Below are positions 51,618 through 60,517 of a stretch of DNA of 64,000 bases, piece after piece. The stretch covers positions 98,710 through 162,709 of the forward strand of contig NZ_ML701731.1 in assembly GCF_008033385.1 (NCBI RefSeq). Direction: 5' to 3'. Position numbers and translations under genes: made by a program. Position 1 is the stretch's first letter. Each line of letters opens with the position of its first letter. Under the pieces are notes generated by a model. It was given only the letters and a program-made list of their open reading frames with translations, was not told the origin of the DNA and did not search any database. The DNA is from Algibacter pacificus (GTDB lineage: Bacteria > Bacteroidota > Bacteroidia > Flavobacteriales > Flavobacteriaceae).

Positions 51618-52211
51618 ATGAAGAATTTAAATAGATTAAAATCAAATACAATGAGAAATAGATTAATAGTATTCGTAATGGCGCTAGTTTTACTACCATT
51701 AACAGGTATGGCGCAGCAGGATGTTTTTGATAAATATAGTGATAATCCCAATGTGACTTATGTGTCTATTAAACCTAAAATGTTCCAAATGATTGCTAAA
51801 ATGGGCATTAATGTGGACGATGCCGAAGCGCGAGCGTATATGGATATGGTGAAAAGTATTACTAGTTTTAAAACCATGATTACCGATAATAAAACTATAG
51901 CTGCCGATCTTGGTAAATGGGTAAAGTCGCGTTCTAGTGCGCTAGAGGAACTCATGGAAGTTAAGGACGATGGTACAAATGTGAATTTTTACGTAAAAGA
52001 AGGCAAAGATGCCGACCATGTTAAAGAGCTTTTAATTTTTGTAAACGGTATTGATAAATACATGGAAGAAGGTATTGAAATTGGTGGCGAGGAACGTAAA
52101 ATTGAAACCGTTGTCGTGTCGCTTACTGGAGATATTGACTTAAACGAAATATCTAAACTTACCGATAAAATGAATATTCCAGGAGGTAAACATTTAGAAA
52201 AAAACAGATAA
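51618..52211 (+). CDS. DUF4252 exported protein, first copy
   Basis: The protein has 197 aa with a signal peptide (hydrophobic stretch IVFVMALVLLPLTGMAQ). The start at 51618 is kept because it lies 12 bp after the previous stop; a second ATG at 51651 is equally able to begin the signal peptide. The DUF4252 body includes VFDKYSDNPNVTYVSIKPKM and VNFYVKEGKDADHVKELLIFV. Function is unknown. It is third in the sigma operon. Confidence 0.85.
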   Translation: MKNLNRLKSNTMRNRLIVFVMALVLLPLTGMAQQDVFDKYSDNPNVTYVSIKPKMFQMIAKMGINVDDAEARAYMDMVKSITSFKTMITDNKTIAADLGKWVKSRSSALEELMEVKDDGTNVNFYVKEGKDADHVKELLIFVNGIDKYMEEGIEIGGEERKIETVVVSLTGDIDLNEISKLTDKMNIPGGKHLEKNR

Positions 52212-52251
52212 GGTAATGCTATTTTAAAAAAAAGTATAACTCAATTAAAAT

Positions 52252-52279
52252 AATCAATCAATCAATCAATCAATCAATC
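52252..52279 (+). repeat. Tetranucleotide repeat AATC x7 abutting a start codon
   Basis: Seven perfect AATC units end exactly at the base before the ATG at 52280. The array therefore occupies the translation-initiation region of the second DUF4252 gene. Changes in unit number would alter the leader by 4 nt steps. Confidence 0.96.
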
Positions 52280-52822
52280 ATGAAACGAGCAGTTCATCAC
52301 ATGTTATTAGGTCTTTTTGTTGCAGCTATTTTAGTAAGCTGTAACAATGGGCCAACATTGCAAACCTATTTTGTAGATCACCAAGAGGCGCCTAATTTTA
52401 TTTCGCAAGATTTACCGCTTTCCATGTTGAATATGGATACTTCTAATTTTACAGAAGCGCAGCTAGACGCTTTTAATTCTGTAAAACGATTGAATTTTTT
52501 AGCCTATAAAGCGAATGATAATAATGCCGATTCTATGAATATAGAAATGGTTACTGTAAAAGAAATATTGAAGCATAAACAATATAACGACTTAATAGAG
52601 TTTAGTGATAAAGGCAATAAAATTATTGTAAAATATATTGGTACTGATGAGGAAGCCGATGAGATTATCCTTTTCGGAAACTCGAAAAAACTAGGTTTTG
52701 GAATTGTACGTGTTTTAGGAGATAATATGAACCCTACTAAAATGGGCACCTTGATTGCATCTTTAAACCATGCGGATATAGATCTCAATCAGCTAAAAGA
52801 TATTAAGAATTTTTTCAACTAA
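52280..52822 (+). CDS. DUF4252 lipoprotein, second copy
   Basis: The protein has 180 aa with lipobox LVSC near residue 21. The DUF4252 body includes FISQDLPLSMLNMDTSNFTEAQLDAFNSVKRLNFL and ILFGNSKKLGFGIVRVLGDNMNP. It is a paralogue of the preceding gene but lipid-anchored rather than soluble. It is the last gene of the sigma operon, 68 bp after its neighbour, and its start codon is fused to the AATC repeat array. Confidence 0.87.
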   Translation: MKRAVHHMLLGLFVAAILVSCNNGPTLQTYFVDHQEAPNFISQDLPLSMLNMDTSNFTEAQLDAFNSVKRLNFLAYKANDNNADSMNIEMVTVKEILKHKQYNDLIEFSDKGNKIIVKYIGTDEEADEIILFGNSKKLGFGIVRVLGDNMNPTKMGTLIASLNHADIDLNQLKDIKNFFN

Positions 52823-52857
52823 AATATTTAGTATAATTACCATTTAGTGGTAATATT

Positions 52858-52895
52858 AAAAAAGGGACACTTTTATTAAAGCGTCCCTTTTTTAT
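52858..52895 (+). terminator. Rho-independent terminator
   Basis: A perfect 11-bp stem, AAAAAAGGGAC (52858-52868) and GTCCCTTTTTT (52883-52893), has a 14-nt loop. It lies between the DUF4252 gene and convergent purB, so it may serve both. Confidence 0.9.
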
Positions 52896-52918
52896 GATAT
52901 ATATAGAATTTTCAACTC

Positions 52919-54262
52919 TTAAATCCCCGTATAATTACTTGGTGTAATTTGTTTTAATTCGGCTTTAATAGCATCCGAAACCTCTAAAGTATCAATAAAA
53001 TTAGAAATAGACGCTTGGTTTATTTTTTCGTTAGTTCGGGTTAACCCTTTTAAAGCTTCATAAGGATTTGGGTAAGCCTCACGACGCAGTATAGTTTGGA
53101 TAGCCTCGGCAACTACAGCCCAGTTATTTTCTAAATCTTGAGCAAATTTATCTTCGTTTAAAAGTAATTTGTCTAAACCTTTTACAGTCGATTTAAAAGC
53201 AATTAAAGTGTGCCCAAAAGGAACGCCTACATTACGTAAAACCGTACTATCTGTTAAATCACGTTGTAATCTTGAAACTGGTAATTTAGCCGAAAGATGT
53301 TCGAAAAGCGCATTTGCAATCCCTAAGTTTCCTTCAGAATTTTCAAAATCGATAGGGTTTACTTTATGTGGCATCGCTGAACTTCCTACTTCGCCAGCTT
53401 TAATTTTTTGTTTAAAATAATCGGTAGAAACATAAGTCCAGATATCGCGATCTAAATCTAAAATAATGGTGTTTATACGTTTTAAGTTATCAAATAAAGC
53501 GGCTACGTGATCGTAATGCTCAATTTGTGTGGTTGGAAACGAGTGATGTAAACCTAATTTTTCTTGAACAAATTGGTTTCCAAAAGCTTTCCAATCAATA
53601 TTTGGATATGCTACGTGATGAGCATTAAAATTCCCTGTTGCTCCACCAAATTTAGCAGCACTTGGAATATCATTCAATAAGTTAAATTGTTCTTGTAAAC
53701 GCACCACAAAAACTTCAATTTCTTTTCCTAAACGGGTTGGAGATGCTGGTTGTCCGTGGGTTCTTGCTAACATTGGGATCTCTGCCCAATCTTTAGATAA
53801 TGTTTTAAGTTTTTCTAAAACCACAAAATATTCAGGAACATAAACATCGTTCATAGCTTCCTTAATACTTAAAGGAATAGCCGTGTTGTTTATATCTTGA
53901 GAAGTTAACCCAAAGTGGATAAACTCTTTGTATGCCGAAAGATTTAAAGCATCAAACTTTTCTTTTATAAAATACTCAACCGCTTTAACATCGTGGTTGG
54001 TAACACTTTCAATTTTTTTGATAGCCAAAGCATCTTCCGAAGAAAAATTCTTATAAATACCTCTTAAATCTTCAAAAACACCGTTATCAACAGATTCTAA
54101 TTGAGGTAAAGGAATTTCGCAAAGGGCTATAAAATATTCAATTTCAACTAAAACACGATATTTTATTAAAGCTTCTTCCGAAAAATAAGGCGCTAATTCG
54201 TTTACTTTACTTCTATAACGACCATCGATTGGCGATATGGCGTTTAATGCAGATAATGACAT
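52919..54262 (-). CDS. purB: Adenylosuccinate lyase
   Basis: The protein has 447 aa, the usual length. The fumarase-superfamily signature is GSSAMPHKVNPIDFENSEGN. The N-terminal segment is ISPIDGRYRSKVNELAPYFSE and the catalytic His region is ARTHGQPASPTRLGKE. It cleaves adenylosuccinate to AMP and SAICAR to AICAR in purine synthesis. The helical-repeat gene at 54350 on the same strand lies 87 bp upstream and may be cotranscribed. Confidence 0.97.
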   Translation of the reverse strand: MSLSALNAISPIDGRYRSKVNELAPYFSEEALIKYRVLVEIEYFIALCEIPLPQLESVDNGVFEDLRGIYKNFSSEDALAIKKIESVTNHDVKAVEYFIKEKFDALNLSAYKEFIHFGLTSQDINNTAIPLSIKEAMNDVYVPEYFVVLEKLKTLSKDWAEIPMLARTHGQPASPTRLGKEIEVFVVRLQEQFNLLNDIPSAAKFGGATGNFNAHHVAYPNIDWKAFGNQFVQEKLGLHHSFPTTQIEHYDHVAALFDNLKRINTIILDLDRDIWTYVSTDYFKQKIKAGEVGSSAMPHKVNPIDFENSEGNLGIANALFEHLSAKLPVSRLQRDLTDSTVLRNVGVPFGHTLIAFKSTVKGLDKLLLNEDKFAQDLENNWAVVAEAIQTILRREAYPNPYEALKGLTRTNEKINQASISNFIDTLEVSDAIKAELKQITPSNYTGI

Positions 54263-54349
54263 AGTTTATTTGATTTTTTTGAAGCTGTAAATATAGTTGT
54301 TTTACACGGAAATTTGAACACCGAAGCTCGAAGTTTTAAAGCTTTTAAA

Positions 54350-54916
54350 TTATTTTCTATTTAGCTTTTTCAAAATTTGTCGCGCACGTGCTTTAAATGC
54401 CGCACTTTGAATATTAAAATCGCGTTCTAAAATGGTTTTTAATTCGGGATGTACCCAATCAAAATCCTTTCCGAATAAAAAAAGGGTGACCATGCTATAG
54501 GCTTTCGCTGCCACTTTTTCATCGTTAATCATATAATCGAAACAGGTTTCAATAATACGGTTTTGATGCGTTTTGGTTAGTGCCATTTTTATGGCGTTAT
54601 CGTCTTTTGCATAGTAATGTTTTGCTAAAAGTTCACAAATTTTGGCTGCAGGGCGAACAGCCGAATCCAAATGAATTTTGTGCATGTTTTCTGTAAAAGT
54701 ATCTAAATATGGAATTATAGTTTCCATGTTTTCACTACAAGTAAATTCTAAAACCCAAGCGGCTCGCGGTGATATTTTATCGTCCACCAAAAAAAGAATG
54801 TCTAATAATTTTGGGATTAACTCGGGGTTGTTAATCATCATATTCGCATAAAACAACCGCTTTTCTCTGGAGTGGTTGGCGTAATTTAATTCCTTATACA
54901 GTTGCTCAATAGTCAA
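54350..54916 (-). CDS. HEAT-like alpha-helical protein, purB-linked
   Basis: The protein has 188 aa, no signal peptide, and is all helical with about four to five HEAT-type helix pairs (ELIPKLLDILFLVDDKISPRAAWVLEFTCS, and later KARARQILKKLNRK). I recall such proteins near purB in Flavobacteriia, usually named hypothetical. No catalytic motif is visible. It is divergent from the haem-binding protein gene (start codons about 43 bp apart). Confidence 0.8.
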   Translation of the reverse strand: MTIEQLYKELNYANHSREKRLFYANMMINNPELIPKLLDILFLVDDKISPRAAWVLEFTCSENMETIIPYLDTFTENMHKIHLDSAVRPAAKICELLAKHYYAKDDNAIKMALTKTHQNRIIETCFDYMINDEKVAAKAYSMVTLFLFGKDFDWVHPELKTILERDFNIQSAAFKARARQILKKLNRK

Positions 54917-54959
54917 ATGGATTGTGTATTTTTATGGTTTAAATTTAAATAAAAAGAAG

Positions 54960-55427
54960 ATGTTAAAAAAAGTATTATTGGTATTATTGATAGCATTTGT
55001 CGTTGGTCAGTTTTTTGGGACAGAAAAGAATGAAGGCGATTTAACTTCGGTTAATGCGTTTTTGGCTGAAACTAATCCGCCAGAAGAGGTTAGACTTATT
55101 TTAGAAGAAACTTGTTACGATTGCCATAGTGATGCAACTCGCTATCCTTGGTATAACAATATTACACCCGTAAATTTTTGGTTAGCTAACCATGTTAATG
55201 AAGGCAAAGAAGAATTAAATTTTTCAAACTGGGTGGGGAATTCCGTAAAACGAAAAGACCATAAGTTTGAAGAAATTATTGAAATGGTTGAGGATAAAGA
55301 GATGCCTTTAGAATCTTACACCATAACGCATAAAGAAGCTAAACTTAGCGATGCACAAATTGAAGCAGTTGTTGGTTGGGCTAAATTGGTACGTATAAAA
55401 TATAGTATGGAGGCGAAGCCGGAGTAA
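54960..55427 (+). CDS. Haem-binding domain protein (CxxCH)
   Basis: The product has 155 aa from the ATG at 54960; the open frame begins 12 codons earlier but the signal anchor starts here (MLKKVLLVLLIAFVVGQFFG). One c-type haem motif is visible, ETCYDCHSDATRYPWYN near residue 52, then VNFWLANHVNEGKEELNFSNW. A late Met (MPLE) could be the axial ligand. This matches the haem-binding domain found in Bacteroidota envelope proteins. It is probably periplasmic and anchored. Confidence 0.88.
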   Translation: MLKKVLLVLLIAFVVGQFFGTEKNEGDLTSVNAFLAETNPPEEVRLILEETCYDCHSDATRYPWYNNITPVNFWLANHVNEGKEELNFSNWVGNSVKRKDHKFEEIIEMVEDKEMPLESYTITHKEAKLSDAQIEAVVGWAKLVRIKYSMEAKPE

Positions 55428-55430
55428 ATT

Positions 55431-55576
55431 AGTCGCAGTCACAGTCACAGTCACAGTCACAGTCACAGTCACAGTCACAGTCGCAGTCACAGTCACAGTC
55501 ACAGTCACAGTCACAGTCACAGTCGCAGTCACAGTCACAGTCGCAGTCACAGTCGCAGTCACAGTCACAGTCGCAG
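55431..55576. repeat. Hexamer tandem repeat AGTCAC/AGTCGC, about 24 units
   Basis: Starting 4 bp after the haem-protein stop codon, about 24 hexamers of AGTCAC with some AGTCGC variants run without interruption. The two unit types are interspersed, so the array can be read as a barcode. It lies between two plus-strand genes and encodes nothing in either. Confidence 0.97.
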
Positions 55577-55627
55577 TAGCATTCAAAAAGGAGAGCAGTC
55601 ATTACGTTTTAATATTATATAATTTAA

Positions 55628-56863
55628 GTGAATAAAAAAGTGCTAATTATCGGTTTTGTTTGGCCAGAGCCTAGAAGTTCTGCGGCAGGAAGCCGGATGA
55701 TGCAATTGATTGAAACGTTTCAAACTCAAAATTACGAGATTACTTTTGCGAGCCCCTGTGCCAAAACAGATCATGCCTTTAATTTGAAAAGTATTGATGT
55801 TGCACAAGAAAACATTGAACTTAATAATTCTAGTTTTGACGATTTTGTAAAAGCTTTAAATCCCGAGATTGTACTTTTCGATCGGTTTATGATGGAAGAA
55901 CAGTTTGGGTGGCGGGTTACTGAAAATTGCCCAAATGCTATTAAAATTTTAGATACCGAAGATTTACACAGTTTACGAAAAGGCAGGCAACAAGCCTTTA
56001 AAGATGGCGCAGATTTCGATAAAAACTATTTATTTAATGATACGGCAAAACGAGAAATAGCCAGTATACTTCGATGCGATTTAACTTTAATTATTTCGCA
56101 AGCGGAAATGGATATTCTAAAAAATGATTTTAAAGTAGATGATGCTTTACTGCTTTATCTGCCTTTTATGTTAGATGACATTTCTAAAGAAACCATTGAA
56201 AAACTTCCAAATTTTGAAGATAGAACGCATTTTATAACGATTGGAAATTTTTTACATGAACCTAATTATAATGCCGTTTTATATTTAAAAGAAACCATTT
56301 GGCCCTTAATCCGAAAGCAACTTCCAAAGGCAGAATTACATATTTACGGGGCTTATACTTCGCAAAAAGTGAATCAATTGCACAACGAAAAGCAAGGCTT
56401 TTTTATTAAAGGTTTTGCCAAAGATGTTAATAGCGTGATGCAACAAGCTAGAGTTTGTTTAGCACCAATTCGGTTTGGAGCAGGCTTAAAAGGTAAATTA
56501 ATTGATGCCATGCAAAATGGTACACCTATGGTAACATCTACTGTTGGTGCCGAAGGGATGTTTGGGGATTATGAACCTAACGGATTTATTGAAGATGATG
56601 CCAGCTGTTTTGCAAACAAAGCCGTTCAGCTTTATAAAAATGAATGGTTTTGGACCGAAAAACAGCAATACGGATTTGCTGTAATTAACAATCGATTCAA
56701 CTCTGGGAAACATCAAAAAGTGTTTTTATCCCGAATTAAATCGATTGTTGAAAATTTATTTATGCATCGTCAAAATAATTTTATGGGGCAAATGCTGCAA
56801 CATCATAGCATGCAAAGCACCAAATTTATGAGCCGATGGATAGAAGAGAAAAATAAAGCCTAA
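55628..56863 (+). CDS. Glycosyltransferase family 1/4-like
   Basis: The protein has 411 aa and starts at GTG (55628), which gives the Rossmann opening NKKVLIIGFVWPEPRSSAAG. The C-terminal GT-B half has FITIGNFLHEPNYNAVLYLKE, PKAELHIYGAY and the nucleotide-sugar site PIRFGAGLKGKLIDAMQNGTPMVTSTVGAEG. It should transfer sugars from nucleotide donors. The acceptor is unknown. The 3' end overlaps the convergent DnaJ-KTSC gene by 4 bp. Confidence 0.88.
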   Translation: MNKKVLIIGFVWPEPRSSAAGSRMMQLIETFQTQNYEITFASPCAKTDHAFNLKSIDVAQENIELNNSSFDDFVKALNPEIVLFDRFMMEEQFGWRVTENCPNAIKILDTEDLHSLRKGRQQAFKDGADFDKNYLFNDTAKREIASILRCDLTLIISQAEMDILKNDFKVDDALLLYLPFMLDDISKETIEKLPNFEDRTHFITIGNFLHEPNYNAVLYLKETIWPLIRKQLPKAELHIYGAYTSQKVNQLHNEKQGFFIKGFAKDVNSVMQQARVCLAPIRFGAGLKGKLIDAMQNGTPMVTSTVGAEGMFGDYEPNGFIEDDASCFANKAVQLYKNEWFWTEKQQYGFAVINNRFNSGKHQKVFLSRIKSIVENLFMHRQNNFMGQMLQHHSMQSTKFMSRWIEEKNKA

Positions 56864-57306
56864 GCTTCTACTTCACTTTTCTTAATTTTTCTGTAAGTAA
56901 AGGAATTAAAAATGTTTCGTTTACCAAAACGTGTTTGTTTATCCGATTGTGAAAATTTGATATACAAGGCTTTGTTTACACCAAAAAACTCATAAGTATT
57001 TCCGTCTAAAAAGGTAACCTCTAAAAGCAACCCTTTATGTTGCCAATCCATTATAGGTGTCGCAATAGTGGCATTGAATTCGTCTAAATTAGCAGCCTTT
57101 GTTTCTGGAGCAATGCTCACTAAAAAATGATACCCATCAATAATTTGGCGACTTTTTAATTCAGCTTCAACAGCTTTTTCGTCTCCAGCCTGAAATTTAT
57201 CAGGGTGCCATTCTTTAACTAAGTTTCGGTAAGAAGATTTAAGAGATTTTAAGCTCATATCTTGTTCTGCACCAAATAATTTCTTGTATTCATTAATACG
57301 TTTCAT
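56860..57306 (-). CDS. DnaJ-like and KTSC domain fusion protein
   Basis: The product has 148 aa from the ATG at 57306; three extra N-terminal residues are possible from 57315. Residues 1-60 are a J-domain-like region with the HPD motif (LVKEWHPDKFQAGD). Residues about 85-145 are a KTSC domain (HKGLLLEVTFLDGNTYEFFGV, then SDKQTRFGKRNIFNSFTY). KTSC is linked to RNA or lysyl-tRNA-type contexts, and a J-domain recruits DnaK. The pairing is uncommon in my memory. Confidence 0.8.
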   Translation of the reverse strand: MKRINEYKKLFGAEQDMSLKSLKSSYRNLVKEWHPDKFQAGDEKAVEAELKSRQIIDGYHFLVSIAPETKAANLDEFNATIATPIMDWQHKGLLLEVTFLDGNTYEFFGVNKALYIKFSQSDKQTRFGKRNIFNSFTYRKIKKSEVEA

Positions 57307-57428
57307 AAAAAGCAATTCTAAATTTTGCGCGAAGATAGTCTTTTTAAAACGGTTATAGTTTTGTAAATTAACTATTTCTACTTTAAATGGTTGCAGTCAT
57401 GAATAATACTGTATATGTTATTCTAAAA

Positions 57429-58109
57429 TTAATTTTTATGTAATAGTTTAATTACTTTAGAAATTCCAACAGTTGCCGGTTCGGCTATTACTGTGACGTT
57501 TTTATTACTTTCCATGTTTGGTTTTGGATCTATAAAATAAACAGCTGTCTGTTGTGGTACATAATGTATTAAACTCGCAGCCGGATACACTTGCATCGAT
57601 GTACCAATAATGATTAAAATATCGGCAGTTTCACAAATTTGAATGGCTTTGTCTAGCATGGGGACATCTTCTCCAAACCATACAATATGCGGTCGTATTT
57701 GATAGCCTTTATCGCATAAATCCCCAATTTTAATGTCAGTCGTACACGGTTTTATATCCGTTTTATCAAAAGAACTTCGGGATTTTAAAAGCTCGCCGTG
57801 TAAATGCGTGATGTTTGTACTGCCGGCCCGCTCGTGTAAATCGTCGACATTTTGAGTAATGATACTCACTTTAAATTCCTTTTCAAGCTCAGCTAAATCC
57901 AAATGTGCTTTATTAGGTTTAACCGTGTTAAGTTCTGTACGGCGTTGGTTGTAAAAATCCAAAACCAATTTGGGGTTAGCAGCAAACCCCTCGGGTGTGG
58001 CTACTTCCATCACATTATGACCTTCCCATAAACCATCGGCATCGCGAAAGGTTTTTATACCACTTTCGGCACTTATGCCAGCTCCTGTTAATACAACTAT
58101 ATGTTTCAT
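57429..58109 (-). CDS. cobB: Sir2-family NAD-dependent protein deacylase
   Basis: The protein has 226 aa. The NAD site is VLTGAGISAESGIKTFRDADGLW, with ITQNVDDLHERAG, the catalytic His HLHGELL, and PHIVWFGEDVP. A Tyr-x-x-Arg motif (FYNQRR near 69-75) matches the acyl-pocket residues of CobB/SIRT5 that favour succinyl-lysine. The usual two CxxC zinc pairs are missing; only two isolated Cys lie in that region. It removes acyl groups from lysine with NAD. Confidence 0.93.
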   Translation of the reverse strand: MKHIVVLTGAGISAESGIKTFRDADGLWEGHNVMEVATPEGFAANPKLVLDFYNQRRTELNTVKPNKAHLDLAELEKEFKVSIITQNVDDLHERAGSTNITHLHGELLKSRSSFDKTDIKPCTTDIKIGDLCDKGYQIRPHIVWFGEDVPMLDKAIQICETADILIIIGTSMQVYPAASLIHYVPQQTAVYFIDPKPNMESNKNVTVIAEPATVGISKVIKLLHKN

Positions 58110-58229
58110 ACTGTTAAAAATAAATATTTAAAATGAATTTGAATGCTTTAAATTTTAGTAAAATCAATAGGTTTTTATAGGAAATTATTCAGAACTGATA
58201 AATCTAAAAAACTTTTATATTTTTGGCCT

Positions 58230-58886
58230 ATGATTGACATGAAACTCTTAGAGCATTTGGAAACCTTCCTAACGCCATCACGAAAGGAAAAATTCGATAA
58301 AGTTTTAGCACAGCGTACCAAACATTTTACGGTGGCCACCGAAGATGTGTACCAACTGCACAATACAAGTGCGGTTATGCGTACTTGTGATGTTTTTGGA
58401 ATTCAAGAACTTAATATTGTGGAAGAACAAAACAGTAAAGATATTGATCGGGAAATTGCCATGGGTGCTCAGAAATGGGTAGATTTAAATCGTTACAATC
58501 ACGTTAAAGACTGCCTCGTCGATTTAAAAGCCCAAGGGTATCAAATTGTAGCCACTACACCACATGCTAATGACTGCGATATTAAGGATTTTGATGTGAC
58601 TAAAAAGTCGTGTTTTTTCTTCGGAAGAGAAACGGAAGGGTTATCGCAAACCGTTTTAGATGAAGCCGATTGTTTTTTAAAAATCCCTATGGTTGGATTT
58701 ACCGAGAGTTTAAATATTTCAGTTTCGGCGGCTATTATTTTGCAACAAGCCACGTCTAAATTAAGACAAACCGATTTGGAATGGCATTTAACTGAAGATG
58801 AAATTCTTGAAAAACGGTTAGATTGGTGTAAGAAAACTATAAAAAGTTACGAAAAAATTATAGCACGTTTTTATGAAACGGTTTAA
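58230..58886 (+). CDS. trmH: tRNA (Gm18) 2'-O-methyltransferase, SPOUT family
   Basis: The protein has 218 aa. The N-terminal TrmH extension is ETFLTPSRKEKFDKVLAQRTKHFTVATEDVYQLHNTSAVMRTCDVFG. SPOUT motifs are FFFGRETEGLS and IPMVGFTESLNISVSAAIIL. A -7 element TATTTTTG lies at 58218-58225, only 4 bp before the first ATG, so the second ATG (58239, MKLLEHL) may be the true start. It methylates G18 in the D-loop. Confidence 0.93.
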   Translation: MIDMKLLEHLETFLTPSRKEKFDKVLAQRTKHFTVATEDVYQLHNTSAVMRTCDVFGIQELNIVEEQNSKDIDREIAMGAQKWVDLNRYNHVKDCLVDLKAQGYQIVATTPHANDCDIKDFDVTKKSCFFFGRETEGLSQTVLDEADCFLKIPMVGFTESLNISVSAAIILQQATSKLRQTDLEWHLTEDEILEKRLDWCKKTIKSYEKIIARFYETV

Positions 58887-58920
58887 ATTTTACAATGGCG
58901 ACTTAAAAACCCATTTTTCA

Positions 58921-59376
58921 CTATTTTATTCTAACGGTATCGGGAACTAATTTTGTATAATCGCCATTATTTCTAATCACATCACGCACAATAGATGAGG
59001 ATATGTACGATGTTTTTGCAGCCGTTAAAAGAAAAACGGTTTCAATAGAAGCTAGCTCGCGGTTGGTATGGGCAATCGCTTTTTCAAACTCAAAATCAGC
59101 TGGATTTCTTAAACCACGTAATATAAACTCCACACCTATTTCTTGACAAAAATGCACGGTTAATCCTTCGTAGGTTACTACTTTCACTTTAGGTTCGTCG
59201 GCAAATGTTTTTTCAATAAAAGCTTTACGTTCTTCAAGGGAGAACATATATTTTTTATCGGCATTAATACCAATGGCAACTATAATTTCATCAAAAAGGG
59301 TGACACCACGTTTTATAATATCGTAATGTCCTAAAGTTATCGGATCGAATGACCCTGGAAATAATGCTTTTCTCAT
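58921..59376 (-). CDS. coaD: Pantetheine-phosphate adenylyltransferase
   Basis: The product has 151 aa from ATG 59376, chosen because the protein then begins MRKALFPGSFDPITLGHYDII, the exact family start; six extra codons upstream are not conserved. The nucleotidyltransferase motif GSFDPITLGH and the C-terminal ISSSIVR are present. It makes dephospho-CoA from 4'-phosphopantetheine. It sits downstream of ddl on the same strand, separated by a repeat region. Confidence 0.96.
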   Translation of the reverse strand: MRKALFPGSFDPITLGHYDIIKRGVTLFDEIIVAIGINADKKYMFSLEERKAFIEKTFADEPKVKVVTYEGLTVHFCQEIGVEFILRGLRNPADFEFEKAIAHTNRELASIETVFLLTAAKTSYISSSIVRDVIRNNGDYTKLVPDTVRIK

Positions 59377-59444
59377 AATGTTTTGTCTTCCCAATTAAAG
59401 GACATATTTATGCGTTAGTAAAGATACAATTCTAAAGTTTGATT

Positions 59445-59530
59445 GAGAATTAAGTATCGAGAATTAAGAGTCAAGAATCAAGAAAAAAGACTTGAGATTC
59501 TAGACTTGAGTATTAAGTATCGGGTATTAA
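59445..59530. repeat. Short degenerate direct and inverted repeats
   Basis: GAGAATTAAGTATCG and GAGTATTAAGTATCG occur as direct copies, and AGTCAAGAATCAAG is roughly mirrored by CTTGAGATTCTAGACT. They lie between coaD and ddl. No function is visible. Confidence 0.7.
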
Positions 59531-59542
59531 TGATTAAGTGTT

Positions 59543-60517
59543 TTATTTTAAGGCTTCTTCAATGGCGCTATCAAATAAGTCGCTTAAACTAATTCCTGCG
59601 GCTGCGGCTTGCTGTGGTAAAATGCTTTCTCGAGTTAGCCCCGGAATGGTATTCATTTCTAATAAATGGGGTTCGCCATCTTTAAAAATATACTCGCTTC
59701 GGCTAAAACCTGTCATTTTTAAAACCTCATAAACCTTTTTTGCAACGGTGTTTACTTTGTTTTCTTGCTCTTTTGTAAGTCTTGCTGGTGTTATTTCTTG
59801 CGATTTTCCTAAATATTTAGCTTCATAATCGAAAAAATCATTTTCACTTACAATTTCGGTAATCGGTAATACTTTGGTTTCACCTTTATAAATAATAACG
59901 CCAACAGAAACTTCGGTCCCATCTAAAAAAGATTCAATAATAATTTCATCATCCTCTTTAAAAGCAGCATCAATGGCGGGTTGTAAATCGGCTTTCGTAT
60001 GCGCTTTGGAAACACCAAAACTGCTTCCGGCTTTATTCGCTTTTACAAAACAAGGCAAGCCAACTTTGGCAATAATATCATCTTCATTTATTACATCGCC
60101 TTTGTTTACAAAATAAGATTCCGCAGTTTTAATACCATAAGGTTTTAGTACACTCAAACAATCGCGCTTATTAAAAGTAATACCGGCTTGATACATACCA
60201 CAGCTGGTGTGCGGTATGTTTAGCAAATCGAAATATCCCTGCATAAAACCATCCTCTCCGGGCGAACCGTGTATGGCATTAAACACACAGTCGAAAGTGG
60301 TTTTTACACCATTTACCGTTACCGAAAAATCGTTTTTATCAATAGGGAATTCGGTGTCATTGACATCCACATAAACCCATTTATCTTTAAATATATGAAT
60401 GCGATATGGGTTGTATTTTGTGCTATCTAGGCATTCAAAAACGACATTTCCGCTGGTTAAGGAAATTTTATATTCGCTAGAGTAGCCTCCCATAATAATG
60501 GCGATATTCTTTTTCAT
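59543..60517 (-). CDS. ddl: D-alanine-D-alanine ligase
   Basis: The product has 324 aa from ATG 60517 (KKNIAIIMGGYSSEYKISL), the family start; the nine codons upstream lack conservation. ATP-grasp motifs: AIHGSPGEDGFMQGYFDLLNIPHTSCG, FVKANKAGSSFGVSK, the late Arg/Glu GFSRSEYIFKDGEPHLLEMNTIPGLT. It joins two D-Ala for peptidoglycan. It runs opposite to the PASTA gene. Confidence 0.96.
   Translation of the reverse strand: MKKNIAIIMGGYSSEYKISLTSGNVVFECLDSTKYNPYRIHIFKDKWVYVDVNDTEFPIDKNDFSVTVNGVKTTFDCVFNAIHGSPGEDGFMQGYFDLLNIPHTSCGMYQAGITFNKRDCLSVLKPYGIKTAESYFVNKGDVINEDDIIAKVGLPCFVKANKAGSSFGVSKAHTKADLQPAIDAAFKEDDEIIIESFLDGTEVSVGVIIYKGETKVLPITEIVSENDFFDYEAKYLGKSQEITPARLTKEQENKVNTVAKKVYEVLKMTGFSRSEYIFKDGEPHLLEMNTIPGLTRESILPQQAAAAGISLSDLFDSAIEEALK

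Noticed and set aside
55431..55576. CRISPR array
   Set aside because: Units are contiguous hexamers without spacers, and no cas genes are present.
55308..55586. Minus-strand frame of repeating Thr-Val
   Set aside because: It is only the translation of the hexamer array.
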